From positions 115,981 through 179,980 of the forward strand of contig NZ_JACJSA010000016.1 of NCBI RefSeq assembly GCF_014697545.1: 64,000 nucleotides of DNA, read 5' to 3'. Made by a program: the position numbers and the translations under genes. The number at the start of each line of letters is the position of its first letter. Positions within the stretch are counted from its first letter, which is position 1. This DNA comes from Oscillatoria sp. FACHB-1407. Its GTDB lineage: Bacteria > Cyanobacteriota > Cyanobacteriia > Elainellales > Elainellaceae. Below, in pieces: positions 54,840-63,974 of the stretch. The notes beneath the pieces were generated by a model. It saw only the letters and a list, made by a program, of their open reading frames with translations. It was not told where the DNA came from and ran no database searches.

Positions 54840-55856
54840 TTAATTATCAATCAACAGCACAATCTTGCCGGTGGTTGAGCCTTGTTCCAGCAAACGATGC
54901 GCTGCGGCTGCCTCGGCTAAGGGAAACGTGTGACTGAGATGAATTTTGAGTTTTTGTTGGTCGATCAGACGGGCACACTGCTGCAAGATTTGAGCTTGTT
55001 GTTGTTGCGCCTCAATCAAGCCCTGTAACATCGGCGTAAGCATCAATTCAAAACTGAATCGCAGGTTGCGATCGCGTGCAATTTTCCAATCCGTTTTTGT
55101 GTCAGGGGCTAATAGTGTCACCACATCTCCGTAGACTCGCGTTGCTGCAAAGCATTGAGATAGAACGTCACCGCCCACGGTATCAAAGCTGATATCAACA
55201 CCTACACCATCTGTCCAATCCAGCACCGCTTGTACCGCATCCGTTTGAGTATAGAGAATGGGGCGATCGGCTCCCAACTGTGATACAAAGGCTGCCTTTT
55301 CCTCATGGCTGACGGTGGCACAGACCGTTGCTCCTGCCAGTTTCGCCAGTTGAATCGCGACGTGACCGACTCCACCTGCCCCCGCTTGAACTAACACCCG
55401 TTGTCCCGACTGCAACCGGGCGCGATCGTGCAATGCCTCCCATGCCGTGATCAACACCAGCGGAGCCGCGGCTGCTTCAGCAAAACTCAGCGTCGCAGGC
55501 TTGTGAGCCACAAACCGCTCATCCACCACGGCATACTCGGCGTAGTTACCACCTCTGGTACCCAACCCCCCATGACAGAAGTACACCTCTTGCCCAATGT
55601 GAAACAGCTTCACGCCTGGGCCAACCGCCTCCACCACACCCGCTCCATCACAGCCCAAGATGGCGGGCATCTGCTCTGGAAAGAAGGTGCCCCGCTTCCG
55701 CAATTTGGTGTCAATGGGGTTAATGCCAGCGGCTTTCAGCCGAATTAACAACTCTGTCGGGCTTTGCAAGCTTGGCTCTGGCACCTCCCGCAGTTGCAGC
55801 ACATCAGGATTACCCGGTGATGTCATGACTACTGCTTTCACAGGCTTAATCTCCAT
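54840..55856 (-). CDS. Zinc-independent MDR oxidoreductase (quinone reductase-like)
   Basis: 338 aa from ATG 55856. Medium-chain dehydrogenase/reductase: GroES-like N-terminus with GCDGAGVVEAVGPGV, substrate loop YFCHGGLGTRGGNYAEYAVV, Rossmann GAGGVGHVAIQLAK, and C-terminal TFPLAEAAAAHRLLEQGST then GKIVLLI. The catalytic zinc Cys-His set is not present, as in NADPH:quinone oxidoreductases (QorA group). It likely reduces quinones or enones in detoxification. Transcribed alone. Confidence 0.9.
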   Translation of the reverse strand: MEIKPVKAVVMTSPGNPDVLQLREVPEPSLQSPTELLIRLKAAGINPIDTKLRKRGTFFPEQMPAILGCDGAGVVEAVGPGVKLFHIGQEVYFCHGGLGTRGGNYAEYAVVDERFVAHKPATLSFAEAAAAPLVLITAWEALHDRARLQSGQRVLVQAGAGGVGHVAIQLAKLAGATVCATVSHEEKAAFVSQLGADRPILYTQTDAVQAVLDWTDGVGVDISFDTVGGDVLSQCFAATRVYGDVVTLLAPDTKTDWKIARDRNLRFSFELMLTPMLQGLIEAQQQQAQILQQCARLIDQQKLKIHLSHTFPLAEAAAAHRLLEQGSTTGKIVLLIDN

Positions 55857-55987
55857 CAAAGATTTTTACAGCATACCGCTCAGGCTAACCAGATAAAGCT
55901 AATTCCTCTATGTAAAGACCCTTATCTAAGAGATGCGATACCTTATAGAAGTATTTGCTACTCACCAAAGTTTTCCAGCAATCTTAT

Positions 55988-56770
55988 ATGTATAAGGGAG
56001 AAATTGATTTTCGAGCGGATTTTTCAGGAATTGAGTTTGAATCAATTGAAATTGTGCCTTTTAGCCCTAAAGTACCAAAAATAACTCTTAAATCATCTGA
56101 GGAAGGTATTTCTTTAAAGATTGAAATTGCCAACGCAGAAAGCAGCAAAGAAGTTATTTGTGAAGCTGAGAAGACCGCTAAACATTTAGCAAAAATATTA
56201 ACCTTTAAGTCTGGTTCATATCATCAAGATTTCAAAATAGTTCAAAAGAATCTGATGCAAGAACTTCCAGATGGAACTAATAGGATGATTACTTATGTTG
56301 TCGGGATGACAGAACATCTGTGCAATGTCAGGACATCGTTGGTTATTAAACCCGATAAGCTGCCTCAGTTTAAATCTTCAATCCAAAAGATTTCGCAAAA
56401 CCAAAGTCCCTACTACGACCTTTTCTACTTCGCCCTTGGATTACAAGATCCAATAGCAAAATTTATGGTTCTATATAATATCGCACTGGATCTTTGTAAG
56501 AGGCAGAACAGCAAGACTCAAGAATGGGAAGAGAAACAGAAGTATGTAGATGAATTTATTCTTTCTATAAGACCAAACGTCCCTGTGTATTCTTTCCAGC
56601 GGAAAGATTCCATTATTTCAGAAACCATTTATACAAAATTACGCAATCAAGTTGGACATACTCGTCCTGATACTAACCTTGAGGAAACAAGAAACGAAAT
56701 GGTAACAAACTTGAATCCTTTTATCAGCATTATCAGCGAGTTAATTAGTCAGAAAATCTCAAACGTTTAA
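55988..56770 (+). CDS. HEPN-like hypothetical protein
   Basis: 260 aa from ATG 55988; a TTG at 55955 is an alternative. The C-terminal domain is helical and carries LRNQVGHTRP, an R-N-x-x-x-H motif typical of HEPN RNases, preceded by YNIALDLCKRQNSKTQEW and FILSIRP. The N-terminal 120 residues are beta-rich. The layout recalls ApeA-like HEPN proteins, some of which defend against phages by RNA or tRNA cleavage. The gene is AT-rich compared with its neighbours, stands alone and precedes PcrA, with no obvious partner, so transfer is possible. Confidence 0.6.
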   Translation: MYKGEIDFRADFSGIEFESIEIVPFSPKVPKITLKSSEEGISLKIEIANAESSKEVICEAEKTAKHLAKILTFKSGSYHQDFKIVQKNLMQELPDGTNRMITYVVGMTEHLCNVRTSLVIKPDKLPQFKSSIQKISQNQSPYYDLFYFALGLQDPIAKFMVLYNIALDLCKRQNSKTQEWEEKQKYVDEFILSIRPNVPVYSFQRKDSIISETIYTKLRNQVGHTRPDTNLEETRNEMVTNLNPFISIISELISQKISNV

Positions 56771-56997
56771 TTCTATTTAGTGAGATAGGTTGCCCTAGAT
56801 TCAGGGCAAGTAGCCTTCATCCCTACAGCAATACATAAACCTCACCTCTAAACTCAATTTGCCGGAATTTGGGTTCTGCGAGAAAGGCAGAGGCAAAAGA
56901 TATTGGTTACAATAGCTCTCTCTTAAGAGATACGGTACGCTTGACTACAGACGATCGCCCTCACTCGTTTCTCCTCCTCCGACTTCTCACCTCCCCC

Positions 56998-59349
56998 ATG
57001 CCTCAAACTGCTGACTTTTTAAGCCATCTCAACTCCTCTCAACGCAGTGCTGTCGAGCACCATTGTGGTCCTTTGCTGGTGGTTGCCGGAGCAGGCTCTG
57101 GTAAGACCCGTGCGCTGACCTACCGGATTGCCAATCTGGTGTTGACCCATCGGGTTGACCCGGAAAACATCCTGGCGGTGACCTTTACGAATAAAGCCGC
57201 CAAAGAGATGAAAGAGCGGATTGAGAAGTTATTTGCAGAACGGGAAGCTGTAGCCAGGTTTAGCAAACCCTTTGAGGCGATCGCCCATTATGATCAGGTC
57301 AAAGTGCGATCGCACGTCTACAAAAACATTACGAAAGAGTTGTGGATTGGTACATTTCACGCACTTTTTTCGCGAATTTTGCGGTTTGACATTGAGAAAT
57401 ATCAGAGTCCACAAGGGTATAAATGGAACAAAAATTTCTCTATTTTTGATGAGTCTGATGCACAAAGTCTTGTCAAAAATATTGTGGTCAATCAGTTGCA
57501 ATTAGACGACAAAAAGTTTGATCCGCGATCGGTGCGTTATGCGATCAGCAACGCTAAGAATCAGGGTTGGTCACCGCAGGATATGGAGCAAGAACAGCCC
57601 AATTTTCGGGGACGAACAATCGCCAATGTCTACTCCGAATATCAAAAAGCGTTAGCGGCGAATAACGCATTAGATTTCGATGATCTGATCTTGATTCCAG
57701 TGCAGTTGTTTCGCCAGAATGAGCAAGTTTTAGCCTATTGGCATAAGCGATTTCGCCATATTTTGGTGGATGAATATCAGGATACAAACCGCACCCAATA
57801 TGATCTGATTCGTCTGTTAGTCACAAATGGGCACTCCGGCAAATTTGACCAATGGGATCACCGCTCGATTTTTGTAGTGGGTGATGCGGATCAATCGATC
57901 TACTCATTTCGCATGGCAGATTTTCGCATTCTGCTCGACTTTCAGAATGATTTTGGAGATGGTTTGCCCGACGACGATACACGCACGATGGTGAAATTAG
58001 AGGAGAATTATCGTTCAACCTCTAACATTCTTGAAGTTGCTAATTACTTAATCGAGAACAACACCGAACGAATCGATAAAGTCTTGCGCCCGACTCGTGG
58101 ATCAGGAGAATCGATCTACTGTTATCGTGCAGATGATGAAGTTGCAGAAGCACAATTTGTAGTGAATCAGTTACGTCATTTAGAGTTAACGAATCCTGAT
58201 TTAAACTGGGGAAGTTTTGCGATTTTATATCGCACAAATGCTCAATCTCGTGCTTTTGAAGAAGTGTTGGTGAGTTACAGTGTGCCTTACACCGTTGTGG
58301 GTGGATTGCGCTTTTACGATCGCAAAGAAATCAAAGATGTGTTGGCGTACCTGCGGGCGATCGCCAACCCCGATGACACAGTCAGCATCAAGCGGGTGAT
58401 CAATACCCCAAAACGGGGCATTGGTAAGGCAACTGTCGATCGCTTAGAGACAGCTGCGAGTCAACTGGGTGTTCCGCTCTGGCAAATTCTTACGGATGAA
58501 ACGTCGGTGCAAACGCTGGCAGGGCGATCGGCAAAATCAGTAATGAGTTTTGTCGAGGTGATTCGCAATTTGCAGGAGCAGGTCGATACGACACCCGCTT
58601 CGCAAGTGGTGCAGACCTTGCTGGAGGACTCTGGATACGTGCAGGATCTCAAACAGCAGGGTACCGATGAAGCTGACGAACGCCTCAAGAACGTGCAGGA
58701 ACTCTACAACGCAGTCATTCAATTTGAGGAGGAGAACGAAGACGCGACATTGCTCACTTTCTTGGCAAATGCTTCTCTTTCTTCTGATCTGGATGACTTG
58801 CAGCAAGACCAACACAAAGTCTCGCTGATGACGCTGCACTCCTCAAAGGGGTTGGAGTTTCCGGTGGTGTTTTTGGTGGGGTTAGAGCAGGGCTTGTTCC
58901 CCAACTTCCGCTCCTTGGAAGATCCGGCAGCGATCGAAGAAGAACGTCGCCTCTGTTACGTTGGCATTACCCGTGCTCAGGAGCGATTGTTTATCACCTA
59001 TGCCCGAGAACGACGGTTGTATGGGAGCCGCGAACCTGCCAGTCCGTCACTGTTTTTGGGTGAGTTGCCTAAAGAATTGTTGCTCAGTAATACGGCAACG
59101 GCTATTCCCAAGAAAATGACAACCCCCATTCGCGAAGTCAAGCGACAACGTGCTGCTGCCAGTGATGGCAGTGCCCCAGCAGGGCAGACATTTGAAGTGG
59201 GCGATCGCATTGTTGATAAACGCTTTGGCGCAGGTCAGGTCACCCACATCTTTGGAGCAGGCAACAAGCTTTGTCTGGCGGTGAAATTTCCCGGTGTGGG
59301 GCAAAAAATTATTGATCCGAAAATTACCCCAATCCAACGTGTTGAGTAG
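56998..59349 (+). CDS. pcrA: ATP-dependent DNA helicase PcrA/UvrD (housekeeping)
   Basis: 783 aa from ATG 56998; the frame is open to 56869 but the added part is not conserved. Full motif set: LNSSQRSAVEHH (Q), GAGSGKTR (Walker A), TNKAAKEMKERI (Ia), DEYQDTN (II), VGDADQSIYSFR (III), LEENYRST (IV), LHSSKGLEFPVVF (V), YVGITRAQERL (VI), and a C-terminal Tudor-like segment FEVGDRIVDKRFGAGQV, as in PcrA. It works in mismatch and nucleotide-excision repair and clears recombinase filaments. Contrasts with the island helicase at 1575-3935. Confidence 0.96.
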   Translation: MPQTADFLSHLNSSQRSAVEHHCGPLLVVAGAGSGKTRALTYRIANLVLTHRVDPENILAVTFTNKAAKEMKERIEKLFAEREAVARFSKPFEAIAHYDQVKVRSHVYKNITKELWIGTFHALFSRILRFDIEKYQSPQGYKWNKNFSIFDESDAQSLVKNIVVNQLQLDDKKFDPRSVRYAISNAKNQGWSPQDMEQEQPNFRGRTIANVYSEYQKALAANNALDFDDLILIPVQLFRQNEQVLAYWHKRFRHILVDEYQDTNRTQYDLIRLLVTNGHSGKFDQWDHRSIFVVGDADQSIYSFRMADFRILLDFQNDFGDGLPDDDTRTMVKLEENYRSTSNILEVANYLIENNTERIDKVLRPTRGSGESIYCYRADDEVAEAQFVVNQLRHLELTNPDLNWGSFAILYRTNAQSRAFEEVLVSYSVPYTVVGGLRFYDRKEIKDVLAYLRAIANPDDTVSIKRVINTPKRGIGKATVDRLETAASQLGVPLWQILTDETSVQTLAGRSAKSVMSFVEVIRNLQEQVDTTPASQVVQTLLEDSGYVQDLKQQGTDEADERLKNVQELYNAVIQFEEENEDATLLTFLANASLSSDLDDLQQDQHKVSLMTLHSSKGLEFPVVFLVGLEQGLFPNFRSLEDPAAIEEERRLCYVGITRAQERLFITYARERRLYGSREPASPSLFLGELPKELLLSNTATAIPKKMTTPIREVKRQRAAASDGSAPAGQTFEVGDRIVDKRFGAGQVTHIFGAGNKLCLAVKFPGVGQKIIDPKITPIQRVE

Positions 59350-59654
59350 ATTTCATCGGTCGTTCTGCATCAGTTTAATTGTTGTGAAGTTAGATAGTGT
59401 CGAGCAGCACCTGAAGTGTCTTTCTAAGATGTCCCTGTATCTCACCGTAATTGTATAGTTCGATACTGCACAGGCTAACTATAGTCGTTTGACAACTCTG
59501 ACAAGGTGCTCTAAATTGGAGTCTTTCCTAATTGGGGGTGAAGCTCCTTTGAGGTTTCATCTGATTGGGTGACATCTAGGTGACACGATTGCAGGACTTC
59601 AGGGTGTGTCTATCTCTCTTATGGTTTAATTGGTTGCGTTCTAGAGTGAGATAG
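59350..59654. other. Intergenic region
   Basis: 305 bp. No gene, no recognised repeat-family member. Confidence 0.4.
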
Positions 59655-59876
59655 ATGGATTGGCAAATCGGACAAAAATTAATATGCGATCGCAATGGTC
59701 AATTGCTAACCGATTGTGTTGTCCAAGCAAAAGACCATGAGAGTATTGTGATCTTCTGTGCGTCTAGCAGTGTTGTTGTTTGCGGGAAACAAAAAAATTT
59801 AGAAGACCTGGGCTGGCAGATTGACGCGGTTACCTCAACCAATCCTTCGTCTGTCAATCAAAATGTGAATACTTGA
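59655..59876 (+). CDS. Small hypothetical protein
   Basis: 73 aa: MDWQIGQKLICDRNGQLLTD, then VVQAKDHESIVIFCASSSVV and a polar tail. Compact beta pattern, perhaps an SH3-like fold. GAGATAG lies just upstream of ATG 59655. Not a recognised family; retained for its good start and composition. Confidence 0.45.
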   Translation: MDWQIGQKLICDRNGQLLTDCVVQAKDHESIVIFCASSSVVVCGKQKNLEDLGWQIDAVTSTNPSSVNQNVNT

Positions 59877-60635
59877 ATATAGACATAGCCATCCTATTTG
59901 GTTCCTGAAGAAGTCTGAGATAGGGTCAATGGTTAATGGTCAATGGTCAATGGTTAATGGTCAATGGTTAATGGTCAATGGTCAATGGTCAATCGTTGCT
60001 GGTCACAACAAATGATGAATGACGAATGACGAATGAAAGAGTAGTTTCATGATCGATTTAGGACTGCCATATTTGAGCAGTATGTGTGGTTAAGAGTTGA
60101 TTGCACATGATTAAGAAGGGGAATTAAACTAAGTTCGATATTGAGTATTGGTGGGTTGTGCCATCAAATCGATTGCAGGATACAGATGGGTTTGCTAAAC
60201 CCGCTTGCACCGTTTGCGGATTTATTCAATCCACGAACCTTAGCAAACGCCGATCACGATTAATATAGCTGCGGTCAGAGAGCTTAAAGCAATAGCTCAA
60301 ACCCGGATGCTGGAGAAGCTTCCTGACTCGCTTTCGCTCCATTGAATGTGGTACCGCTATAACTAACGTCAGTTCGGTTTAAGAGCCGGGCGAATGAATT
60401 TGCGGCTACTAGTGTTGCGAACACAAAGTTTTGCAATGTAGGGGGTTTGGGGCTTCGCCCCCAAGATGGGGTTCCACCCCTTCACCCCTCTCAAACCTTA
60501 TTTTTTGCTGTACTAGAGCGAAGTCCACCGACGCGGACTCCGGAAAAGGTAGGATTTGACGAACCGACGCAGGTTGGTTTTGCTCCGATTTCGGCGGTTA
60601 AAACCGCCGCTATCCTTATCCCGAATTCACGTTAA
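59877..60635. other. Repeat-rich intergenic region
   Basis: 759 bp without a gene. It holds a TCAATGG array (59932-59996), ATGAATGACGAATG-like repeats (60012-60035), a GCGAATGAATTTGCGGCTAC box (60392-60411), a GC-rich double hairpin (60433-60497) and a GGCGGTTAAAACCGCC hairpin near 60594-60609. Almost every repeat family of the window is represented. Confidence 0.75.
60433..60497. repeat. GC-rich double-hairpin repeat, copy A
   Basis: Two adjacent stem-loops: GGGGCTTCGCCCC and GGGGTTCCACCCC. Related copies at 61951-62020 (opposite orientation) and 63394-63461. Extended similarity continues through ATGTAGGGGGTTTG and ends near TCAAACC. Confidence 0.75.
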
Positions 60636-61898
60636 CTAACACCGTCCTCTACCCATCGCTAGTAGTGCTGTTCCGTAGGCTGCCTCCGTGTGCGCCGATG
60701 GGAGGATCGGAACCCCCAAATGGCGCGATCGCATCTGGCTCCACACCGTATTTTTGGCTCCTCCACCAGCCGTGTAGACCTGCGTTAAAGGCGTAGCTCC
60801 CAACGCTTGCAACAACTTGTATCCCGTTGCTTCGATGCGGGCGATGCTCTCCAGCAATCCATGCAGAAATTCAATGGGGCGATCGGGTCGTGGTTCCAGG
60901 CGAGGTAACAGGTTGGGGTCGTTGATGGGAAAGCGTTCTCCCGGTTTGACGAGGGGATAATAGTCGAGTGGGCTCTGCTCATCAGGATTAATTTGCTGGC
61001 TCAAGTGTTGCAATTCTTCATGAGTAAAGAATTGTCGTAACACCGCTCCACCTGTGTTAGAGGCACCGCCCACCAGCCACAAATCCCCTAAGCGGTGGCT
61101 ATAGATGCCACGACGGGCGTCATCTACCCGCACCTTGCTTAACAGCTTCAAAACCAGCGTTGAGCCGAGGGATGTCACCGCCTCTCCGGGGAACTGAGCA
61201 CCACTCGCCAGAAAAGCGGCAATGCTGTCGGTGGTACCTGCGTGAACCAGACAAGTCTCTGGAAAGCCATATTGGGTGGCGATCGCCGGACTCACTGAGG
61301 CGATCGCGCTGCCTGGTGCGACAACACGCGGCAACCTGACCAGAGCCGACACCGATTCCATCCAGTCGGGATAGCGCAAATCCCCTATGTCATAGCCCAG
61401 TTTGAGCGCGTTGTGATAGTCTGTAACGCCCAATTGTTGATGCAACAGAAACCCCAGCCAATCGGCTTGATGCATCAGATAGGGCTTGGAGGTGGGCTGT
61501 AGTTCCTGGTTCAACCACAACAGTTTTGCCAGACTAGAGGTGGCACTCACAACGGTGTGGTTCGAGGGTGCGATCGCCCGAACTTGCTCTAACTGGGTTT
61601 CTCCACGAGCATCGTTATACAGCAACGGTTCAAATAGGGGGTTGCCGTTGTCGTCACACATTAAAACCGTGGAGGAAGTGCCGTTGATGGCGATCGCCCC
61701 AACCCTCCGCCGCACCTCCCGTGGAATTGCCCCAAGCAACTCAAACAGAGTGTTTTGCCAAAGTCCAGCTAGCCCCGTAGATTGAGAAAAATTAAAGTTA
61801 GCTTGGGCTTGAATATCGCCTGCGTTGTTGATGGCGATCGCTCGTGCTCCTGACGTGCCAAAGTCAATGCCCAGTGAACAGTGGGTTGTCTCCCTCAT
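60636..61898 (-). CDS. FGGY-family sugar kinase (D-ribulokinase/xylulokinase-like)
   Basis: 420 aa. FGGY motifs: LGIDFGTSGARAIAIN (phosphate 1), AINGTSSTVLMCD, LLYNDARGETQ, TSLGSTLVLKLL, and GGGAKNTVWSQMRSRHLGVP (adenosine). Short relative to bacterial xylulokinases (~500 aa), matching the cyanobacterial/plant xylulose-kinase-1-like group, whose Synechococcus member phosphorylates D-ribulose. Divergently placed 390 bp from the S1-domain gene. Confidence 0.88.
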   Translation of the reverse strand: MRETTHCSLGIDFGTSGARAIAINNAGDIQAQANFNFSQSTGLAGLWQNTLFELLGAIPREVRRRVGAIAINGTSSTVLMCDDNGNPLFEPLLYNDARGETQLEQVRAIAPSNHTVVSATSSLAKLLWLNQELQPTSKPYLMHQADWLGFLLHQQLGVTDYHNALKLGYDIGDLRYPDWMESVSALVRLPRVVAPGSAIASVSPAIATQYGFPETCLVHAGTTDSIAAFLASGAQFPGEAVTSLGSTLVLKLLSKVRVDDARRGIYSHRLGDLWLVGGASNTGGAVLRQFFTHEELQHLSQQINPDEQSPLDYYPLVKPGERFPINDPNLLPRLEPRPDRPIEFLHGLLESIARIEATGYKLLQALGATPLTQVYTAGGGAKNTVWSQMRSRHLGVPILPSAHTEAAYGTALLAMGRGRC

Positions 61899-62287
61899 AC
61901 GCCTTCAGTCACACCTCCTCTGGCTCAACTTTTATAGCAGGACTCACTAAGGTTAGAACGGGGTGCAGGGGTGAAACCCCTGGCTGGGAGCGCAGCCCCC
62001 ACACCCCCTTATGTCCTAATGCATAGGCGTAGGGCTATACGTATCGCGACACAATTCGCCCGATCGCTCTAATGCCGATTTCTTCAAGAATTGAGTATAT
62101 TGGATAAACCAACTTGCCTGCGGTTGTTCGTTGAAAAGCCCGTTACATTTTGATCAGGCTGTTCTGCACTCGCAGCATCCATTCGGTGTAATGGTCTATG
62201 CAGGGATGGAGCTGAAGCGAAACTAACCCTTTCGGTCAAAACCAACCCTCCCAACAACACCCCCCCACCTAAGCTTAGGAGGTTGAC
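61899..62287. other. Intergenic region between kinase and S1 gene
   Basis: Holds the second GC-rich double hairpin (61951-62020) and, at 62277-62282, the strong ribosome binding site AGGAGG of the S1-domain gene. No gene. Confidence 0.6.
61951..62020. repeat. GC-rich double-hairpin repeat, copy B (inverted)
   Basis: The reverse complement closely matches 63394-63461: GGTTAGAACGGGGTGCAGGG on the plus strand, then GGGTGAAACCCC and GGGAGCGCAGCCCCC. Located 53 bp from the kinase start. Confidence 0.8.
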
Positions 62288-63211
62288 TTGTCTTTCTCTA
62301 GTGACGATTTTGCAAAAGCCCTGGAACAGCATGACTACCAATTCCAGAGAGGGCAGGTGGTTCGGGGTAAGGCGTTTAGCTACGAATCAGATGGCGTATT
62401 TGTCGATATCGGTGGCAAATCAGCCGCATTTTTGCCCGCTGAAGAAGCGTCGCTAAGACGAATTACTGATTTGTCTCAAGCTGTGCCGCTTCATGAAGAA
62501 CGGGAGTTTCTCATCATTCGAGAACAGGATGGTGACGGGCAAGTCACACTGTCGATTCGGCAACTTGAAATTCGGCAACTGTGGCAGCGTCTGGCAGAGA
62601 TGCAAGAAGAAAACCAGACGGTGCAGGTCAGAGTCAGCGGCGTCAACAAGGGTGGTGTGACAGTTGATGTGCAAGGAATTCGGGGATTTATTCCGCGATC
62701 GCACCTGATCGACAAAGACAACCTTGATGCGCTCATTGGCAAAGCCCTAACCGTCAGCGTGCTTGAGGTGAATCCTGCGGCTAAAAAACTAGTTCTCTCG
62801 AATCGTCTAGCCGCTCAAGCCGCTAGCTTTAGCCAGCTTGCCGAAGGTCAACTGATCGAAGGTAAAGTGACTGGCATTCGTCCCTTTGGTGTCTTTGTAG
62901 ATTTCAGCGGCACAACTGGTTTGCTACACATTAATCAGGTCAGCAAAAACTATGTAGCCTCTCTAGATGCTGTTTTCCAGGTTGGTCAGGCGATCAAAGC
63001 TGTCATTATCGAGATCGATGACATTAAGCGTCGTATTTCTCTCTCCACCAAAGTGCTAGAGAGCTATCCTGGCGAAATGTTAGAGAAGATGTCAGAAGTC
63101 ATGGCAGAAGCCGCAACTCGCCTGCAAACGGCGCAACAAGTCGTGCCCCCTAATGAAGATGAGGCTGAGTCAGATGCGGAATCTTCAGATCCCGAGGCTG
63201 AGTTAGATTAA
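62288..63211 (+). CDS. S1-domain RNA-binding protein (ribosomal protein S1 family)
   Basis: 307 aa. Start TTG 62288 is chosen because AGGAGG at 62277-62282 lies 5 nt upstream. Three S1 repeats: GQVVRGKAFSYESDGVFVDI (about 22-90), NQTVQVRVSGVNKGGVTVDV (about 112-175), and GQLIEGKVTGIRPFGVFVDF (about 190-258), with an acidic tail (EDEAESDAESSDPEAELD). Length and three-repeat form fit cyanobacterial S1/Rps1b-type proteins that help load mRNA on the 30S subunit. Confidence 0.92.
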   Translation: MSFSSDDFAKALEQHDYQFQRGQVVRGKAFSYESDGVFVDIGGKSAAFLPAEEASLRRITDLSQAVPLHEEREFLIIREQDGDGQVTLSIRQLEIRQLWQRLAEMQEENQTVQVRVSGVNKGGVTVDVQGIRGFIPRSHLIDKDNLDALIGKALTVSVLEVNPAAKKLVLSNRLAAQAASFSQLAEGQLIEGKVTGIRPFGVFVDFSGTTGLLHINQVSKNYVASLDAVFQVGQAIKAVIIEIDDIKRRISLSTKVLESYPGEMLEKMSEVMAEAATRLQTAQQVVPPNEDEAESDAESSDPEAELD

Positions 63212-63635
63212 CATCAGTTCGGTTTAAGAGCCCAGCGAATGAATTCGCGGCTACTAGAGCGAAGTCCGCCCCAAGGCGCGCTTCGCATCGGTTCCCAGTA
63301 CGGGTGCTTCTGATCGGACAAGCCCTTTGACAAAGGCTCAAAGTTTCCCAAAGGAGATTTAGGGTCTGAGAGAACTTGTGTGTACACCGTAGCATGTAGG
63401 ACGGAGGGGGTGTGGGGCTGTGCCCCAGCCTGGGGTTCCACCCCTGCATCCCGTTCTAACCAACTATCGGTTGCTATAGCCGCAAATTGATTCGCCAAGT
63501 GTTTAACCCGAATTGACGTTACATTAACTTGATGCCGAGTTAAAAAGTTTTGTGGCACATCAAAGTTAGGGAGGGGTGGCAGTGCCAAACCTGATGCAAG
63601 GGCATGGTTAATGTCACTAAAAGGGCTCTAACTCA
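63212..63635. other. Intergenic region with repeats
   Basis: 424 bp. Contains GCGAATGAATTCGCGGCTAC (63234-63253), the AGAGCGAAGTCCGCC box and the double hairpin copy C (63394-63461). No gene. Confidence 0.6.
63394..63461. repeat. GC-rich double-hairpin repeat, copy C
   Basis: GGGGCTGTGCCCC and GGGGTTCCACCCC stem-loops, ending CCCGTTCTAACC. Nearly collinear with the reverse complement of 61951-62020. Confidence 0.8.
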
Positions 63636-63914
63636 CTACAGATCGGTTGAGCCGATGTTATAGAGCGACTCTATCTTGGCGATAATTTGGGGCTTGAGTC
63701 GCTCCAACTCGTTCTTGAGTTGCGATCGGCTCAGCCCAAACTGAGAGGTATTGGGAGCCATTTGCGCCATGACAACCCACTGTTGTAGTTGACGACACTG
63801 TGCCGGATCGATATGGGCCGTTACCACGTTGGCACAGCGTTGAGGCGCATCTTGAGCAAAAAACAACAGGCGATATTGCCCGGTGTCTGCCAGCAAGCGT
63901 GAGACTGAAACCAT
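63636..63914 (-). CDS. Small conserved-looking hypothetical protein
   Basis: 92 aa from ATG 63914: SVSRLLADTGQYRLLFFAQD, then QRCANVVTAHIDPAQCRQLQ and SQLKNELERLKPQIIAKIES. A strand-rich N-terminal half is followed by helices. The style is that of conserved cyanobacterial proteins of unknown function; no name is given. The stop at 63636 is followed by repeat DNA. Confidence 0.65.
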   Translation of the reverse strand: MVSVSRLLADTGQYRLLFFAQDAPQRCANVVTAHIDPAQCRQLQQWVVMAQMAPNTSQFGLSRSQLKNELERLKPQIIAKIESLYNIGSTDL

Positions 63915-63940
63915 AAATTGAACAATTTTGTAACCATAAG

Positions 63941-63974
63941 ATGAGCAACTGGGGTCTCCAGTTGCTCATTTTTT
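63941..63974 (+). terminator. Rho-independent terminator-like hairpin with T-run
   Basis: ATGAGCAACTGG (63941-63952) pairs perfectly with its inverse (63958-63969) over a 5-nt loop, and T7 follows on the plus strand. This is the strongest intrinsic terminator in the window, yet no plus-strand gene precedes it after the S1 gene (which ends 730 bp earlier). It lies 27 bp upstream of the minus-strand gene's start. Confidence 0.85.

Noticed and set aside
56869..56997. 43-residue N-terminal extension of PcrA
   Set aside because: Not conserved in character; ATG 56998 directly precedes the normal PcrA N-terminus.
60447..60635. 62-aa plus-strand frame
   Set aside because: Built from the GC-rich hairpin and GCGGTT repeat elements.
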